Position numbers and translations under genes: made by a program
Shown: positions 23,269 to 25,864 of the stretch, piece after piece
Numbering within the stretch: the stretch's first letter is position 1
How the letters are laid out: every line of letters begins with the position of its first letter
The notes under the pieces: model-generated
Databases searched by the model: none
Told to the model about the DNA's origin: nothing
Seen by the model: the letters and a program-made list of their open reading frames with translations, nothing else
NCBI GenBank assembly: GCA_002346535.1
Contig: DDZZ01000050.1
Location: 1 to 25,864 of the forward strand
Source of the DNA: Opitutales bacterium UBA2995
GTDB lineage: Bacteria > Verrucomicrobiota > Verrucomicrobiia > Opitutales > UBA2995
Direction of reading: 5' to 3'
DNA: 25,864 bases

Positions 23269-25737
23269 ATGATTAGCGGTTCAGGACCTGTTTCTGATTC
23301 ATACATAAGGACTCGGTTAGTAAGCTTAATTTTTAAGTTCGCCGTATTCGGAGTATTGCTGTCCATGGCCGAACCGATCGGTCTCGCTGCCGAGGAAATC
23401 GAGACGGAAGGTACCGAAAATGTTATAGATTCCAGCGAGACCATTATCAGCCAAAAGGATAACGTAAATCTCGTAAAGGATTCTTCTGTGGCCGAGGCGG
23501 TTAAAAGACGCCCAGACCTCAATTTTGCCAACGTCACCATTGATGGAGAAAATTCGGGCGTCTCACTATCCAACCTTCAAACAGAAGATGTAACCTCGGT
23601 CGAGGTTATGAAGGCAGTAACGCCTGATCTGGATGCAAACTCGAGGGGCGGCTCCATCAGCCTGAGAACGCGGTCTACCTTGGACCAGAAAAACAGCATC
23701 ACTGCTATTGAAGGAGCCTTCTATTACGATTCCATTGATGGAGCCACAGGCGGCCGCACCAAAATTTCCTACAGTGGTGCCCTGAATGAAGCCAGAACCT
23801 GGGGAGCACGAGCCTTTATAACCTACCGTGCATCCCCCTATGCAAGCAATTCTCTTTACCAGGATTGGCAGACCGCAACCGTAGATGATCTTGACGAATT
23901 CGTCATAAAGGATACCGGTTATGGGACCTTTGAGCGGGACATTGAGGTAACGGAATACAGCCTCGCGCTGGATTACAAAGCGACCGAAGACATGCACTTC
24001 TTCTGGAGAAACAGCATGGAGATTCGGGATTACGATACCACCATCACCGTCTTCAAATACCGATTTTTTCGGGGAGACTATGTGTCGGTAAATGATCGGG
24101 GTGGAAATTTGGAAGGCGCGGAAATTCGAAATTCAATTTGGCAATATTCGTCCAACAGTGATGATCTTGAATCGATAATTGGAGGCGTCTACGAAGCCAA
24201 TAATTTCTTCATAGATTTTAAGTACACCTGCAATTATGACGACCTTGAATACCTCAATTATTTCACGACCGATTTCGTCCAGGAGGATGTCGATCTGCGC
24301 TACGAGCTTGATGATCCCAAATTTCCCACCACAACAATCACCAACGATAAGCTACTCGAGGATCCTGAAGCCTACGTGTTCGAAGACTTGGGAAACCGCC
24401 ATTTGTTGGACGAAGAGTCTGACGCCATCGGAGCTTTAAATATTAAATGGGACGGATTACTAAGTAAACAAAATGCTTTCATCAAGGCCGGTTTCAAAAC
24501 AAGAACTCAAGAACGCCTCAGAGAATCGGGAGTTGACATCTATGACGATTTCAACGGTTCGTATACCATCGCGGACGCCCTTTCAGAGCGAACTTATCCG
24601 GACATTTTGGACGGACGATACAGCCTTCACACCCTCCCGGATGCATCTGCCGCTCAGGACTTTTTTGAAAGCAATTTAGATCGGTTTGAATTCAACGAAC
24701 GCCGCTCCAGGGAAAACACAGACCCCAATACCTATGTTGCCAATGAAACCGTGGACGCTCTCTACGGCATGATCAATTTTGAATGGGTCAAGTGGCGAGC
24801 AATTTTGGGCGCTCGACATGAGACTACTCATGTGGACTTTGTCGGTAACGAAGTGATTCTAGATGTTGATGAAAACGGAGAGGTGGTTTACAAGGAAACA
24901 AACGCGGTCCCAGGTGAATCAAAATACGATAACTTTTTCCCCAACGTACATTTCCGTTATAATTGGACTGAAACTATCACCGTAATCAGCTCCTACACAG
25001 AAACCATCGATCGGCCCAGCTATACCTATCTTGTCCCTTACCGCCGCGTAAATTTGGAAGGACAGGAAATTGAGGAAGGAAATCCGGATCTTTTACCCAC
25101 CGCTTATACAAACTTCGACCTCTCATTCGATTTGGAGCTTCCGGCGAGGGCTCTTTTTTCGGTAGAATTCTTTAACCGTTCCGTGGAAGACTTTATATTC
25201 AACCGCGAACAAATCATACAAAGCGGTATTTACCAAGGCTTTGAGTTGGACCGGTATGAAAATTCAACTACGGCGGACATCCAGGGTGCCTCGCTGACCT
25301 GGCGCCAGCCTATCAATAATTTTTTGCTTCCGGATGGCCTGTCATTGAATGCCAACTACACCAAACAAAAATCGGAAATTGAGTATCCAGCCCGGCCGCG
25401 CGAAATCCTTCCCCTCACCCACATCCCTGATAATGAACTCAAACTGACCTTATCCTATCAAGGAGAAAAGCTCTTTGCCCAAGTGCGTTATGCTTACGAA
25501 ACCGCTCAACCTACCCGGATTGCGCGAAATGCCGACGAAGACTCCTACTACCTGGAGAAAGATAAAATCGAACTGAGCCTTACCTATCAGCTTAATAAAA
25601 AGATCCGTTTGTTTGCCGACGTGCAAAACCTGACCAATGAACCATACTACGACCGCTACGAAGGGGATCCAAGCCGGCCTAGCGGTTTCCGCTATTTTCC
25701 CTGGACCATGTCTTCAGGAGCTCGGGTGGAGCTTTAG
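23269..25737 (+). CDS. Large TonB-dependent receptor with a shortened plug domain
   Basis: The protein has 822 residues from ATG 23269. A signal segment (LVSLIFKFAVFGVLLSMAEP) is preceded by a somewhat long hydrophilic start. The plug has DSSVAEAVKR and then directly RPDLNFANVTIDG, followed by VTSVEVMKAVTPDLDANSRG and GSISLRTRS; the usual stretch between the two (PGV and the RG-containing strand) appears to be missing. The barrel carries normal family blocks such as DNFFPNVHFRYNWTETITV, RPSYTYLVPYRR, EEGNPDLLPTAYTNFDLSFD and a C-terminal ALARVEL-like strand (GARVEL). It resembles carbohydrate- or siderophore-type receptors; the ligand is unknown. An AT-rich 250-base region with the small dyad GACAA-A-TTGTC (23086-23096) lies upstream. 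Confidence 0.91.
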   Translation: MISGSGPVSDSYIRTRLVSLIFKFAVFGVLLSMAEPIGLAAEEIETEGTENVIDSSETIISQKDNVNLVKDSSVAEAVKRRPDLNFANVTIDGENSGVSLSNLQTEDVTSVEVMKAVTPDLDANSRGGSISLRTRSTLDQKNSITAIEGAFYYDSIDGATGGRTKISYSGALNEARTWGARAFITYRASPYASNSLYQDWQTATVDDLDEFVIKDTGYGTFERDIEVTEYSLALDYKATEDMHFFWRNSMEIRDYDTTITVFKYRFFRGDYVSVNDRGGNLEGAEIRNSIWQYSSNSDDLESIIGGVYEANNFFIDFKYTCNYDDLEYLNYFTTDFVQEDVDLRYELDDPKFPTTTITNDKLLEDPEAYVFEDLGNRHLLDEESDAIGALNIKWDGLLSKQNAFIKAGFKTRTQERLRESGVDIYDDFNGSYTIADALSERTYPDILDGRYSLHTLPDASAAQDFFESNLDRFEFNERRSRENTDPNTYVANETVDALYGMINFEWVKWRAILGARHETTHVDFVGNEVILDVDENGEVVYKETNAVPGESKYDNFFPNVHFRYNWTETITVISSYTETIDRPSYTYLVPYRRVNLEGQEIEEGNPDLLPTAYTNFDLSFDLELPARALFSVEFFNRSVEDFIFNREQIIQSGIYQGFELDRYENSTTADIQGASLTWRQPINNFLLPDGLSLNANYTKQKSEIEYPARPREILPLTHIPDNELKLTLSYQGEKLFAQVRYAYETAQPTRIARNADEDSYYLEKDKIELSLTYQLNKKIRLFADVQNLTNEPYYDRYEGDPSRPSGFRYFPWTMSSGARVEL

Positions 25738-25750
25738 TTTCTCTCAATAT

Positions 25751-25864
25751 TGACCTGATCCCGGAGAACTGGGCCTTTGAAAATGAGATTCTGGCGGGCT
25801 AAAAACCGACCAGAATCATGAAGAAAAAAGACACACCGAAGAACAGATCATCCGTATCCTTGGC
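25751..25864 (+). mobile_element. Left end of a probable IS3-family insertion sequence, cut by the window edge
   Basis: TGACCTGATCCCGGAGAA at 25751 has the TG-start typical of IS3-family terminal inverted repeats. About 65 bases later a frame reads KRHTEEQIIRILG, matching the start of IS3-family orfA transposases. It lies only 13 bases after the stop of the TonB receptor gene. The right end and any target duplication are outside the window. Confidence 0.6.
25818..25864 (+). CDS. IS3-family orfA start, with apparent frameshift, partial
   Basis: ATG 25818 is followed by AAG and six A. Read straight on, the frame gives MKKKDTPKNRSS, which is not transposase-like. One extra A would give MKKKRHTEEQIIRILG, the normal N-terminus of an IS3-family OrfA helix-turn-helix protein. 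The A-run is either a real one-base deletion that inactivates the gene or an assembly error. Only 15 codons are visible. Confidence 0.5.
   Translation, partial: MKKKDTPKNRSSVSL

Noticed and set aside
23566..23997. A 143-codon minus-strand frame
   Set aside because: Antisense to the plug and first barrel strands of the second TonB receptor; no independent support.
1..25864. CRISPR array, tRNA, rRNA or riboswitch
   Set aside because: No spaced direct-repeat series, no tRNA-like T-arm with matching acceptor stem, and no recognised riboswitch core were found by eye.

Overview
The window looks like a chromosomal stretch of a marine, polysaccharide-degrading Verrucomicrobiota bacterium, probably of the Opitutae / Puniceicoccales type. 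This is inferred from gene content, not from a marker gene: Tat-exported Gfo/Idh/MocA oxidoreductases, sulfatases, a sialate-esterase-family hydrolase, DUF1552 and M19 dipeptidase remnants, a TRAP transporter and large TonB-dependent receptors. No rRNA, tRNA, CRISPR array or phage structural gene was seen.

Left part (1-3568): the possible start of a leftward gene at the edge, a small exported Sel1-repeat protein, a convergent helix-turn-helix protein overlapping it, and a sparse stretch. Then comes a divergent pair: a Tat-signal enolase-superfamily sugar-acid dehydratase (minus) and an isopenicillin-N-synthase-like 2-oxoglutarate/Fe(II) oxygenase (plus). Centre-left (3828-8590): a small exported protein, then a TRAP transporter (DctP lipoprotein, DctQ, DctM) and a secreted SGNH-type carbohydrate acetylesterase, all on the plus strand. 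From 8664 to 11245 a TauD-like dioxygenase and a type I sulfatase lie on the minus strand.

Centre (11229-15748): this part is scarred. C-terminal pieces of a DUF1552 gene (minus) and an M19 dipeptidase (plus) lie back to back, both lacking their 5' parts. They are followed by two intact Tat-exported Gfo/Idh/MocA oxidoreductases, then by a sulfatase pseudogene in which the N-terminus is joined out of frame to a HEAT-like tail. Right part (15932-25864): an exported sorbosone-dehydrogenase-like beta-propeller, a membrane-anchored PQQ-like propeller protein, a His/Cys-containing small protein with a His/Asp/Glu-rich TonB receptor (probable metal uptake), a zinc-type alcohol dehydrogenase, a truncated gluconolactonase-like lipoprotein, a second TonB receptor, and the left end of a probable IS3-family element at the edge.

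Read together, the intact genes could make an envelope-located route for sugars and sugar acids. Sulfatase and acetylesterase would strip substituents, Gfo/Idh and quinoprotein-like enzymes would oxidise, the Tat-exported dehydratase would make a 2-keto-3-deoxy acid, and the TRAP system would import the carboxylate. That is a hypothesis from signals and families. The other striking feature is a small family of short hairpins at gene ends, each starting with GGTAGGG or GGTAAGG. They have the architecture of GTAG-type REP elements, and one inverted pair looks like a REPIN.
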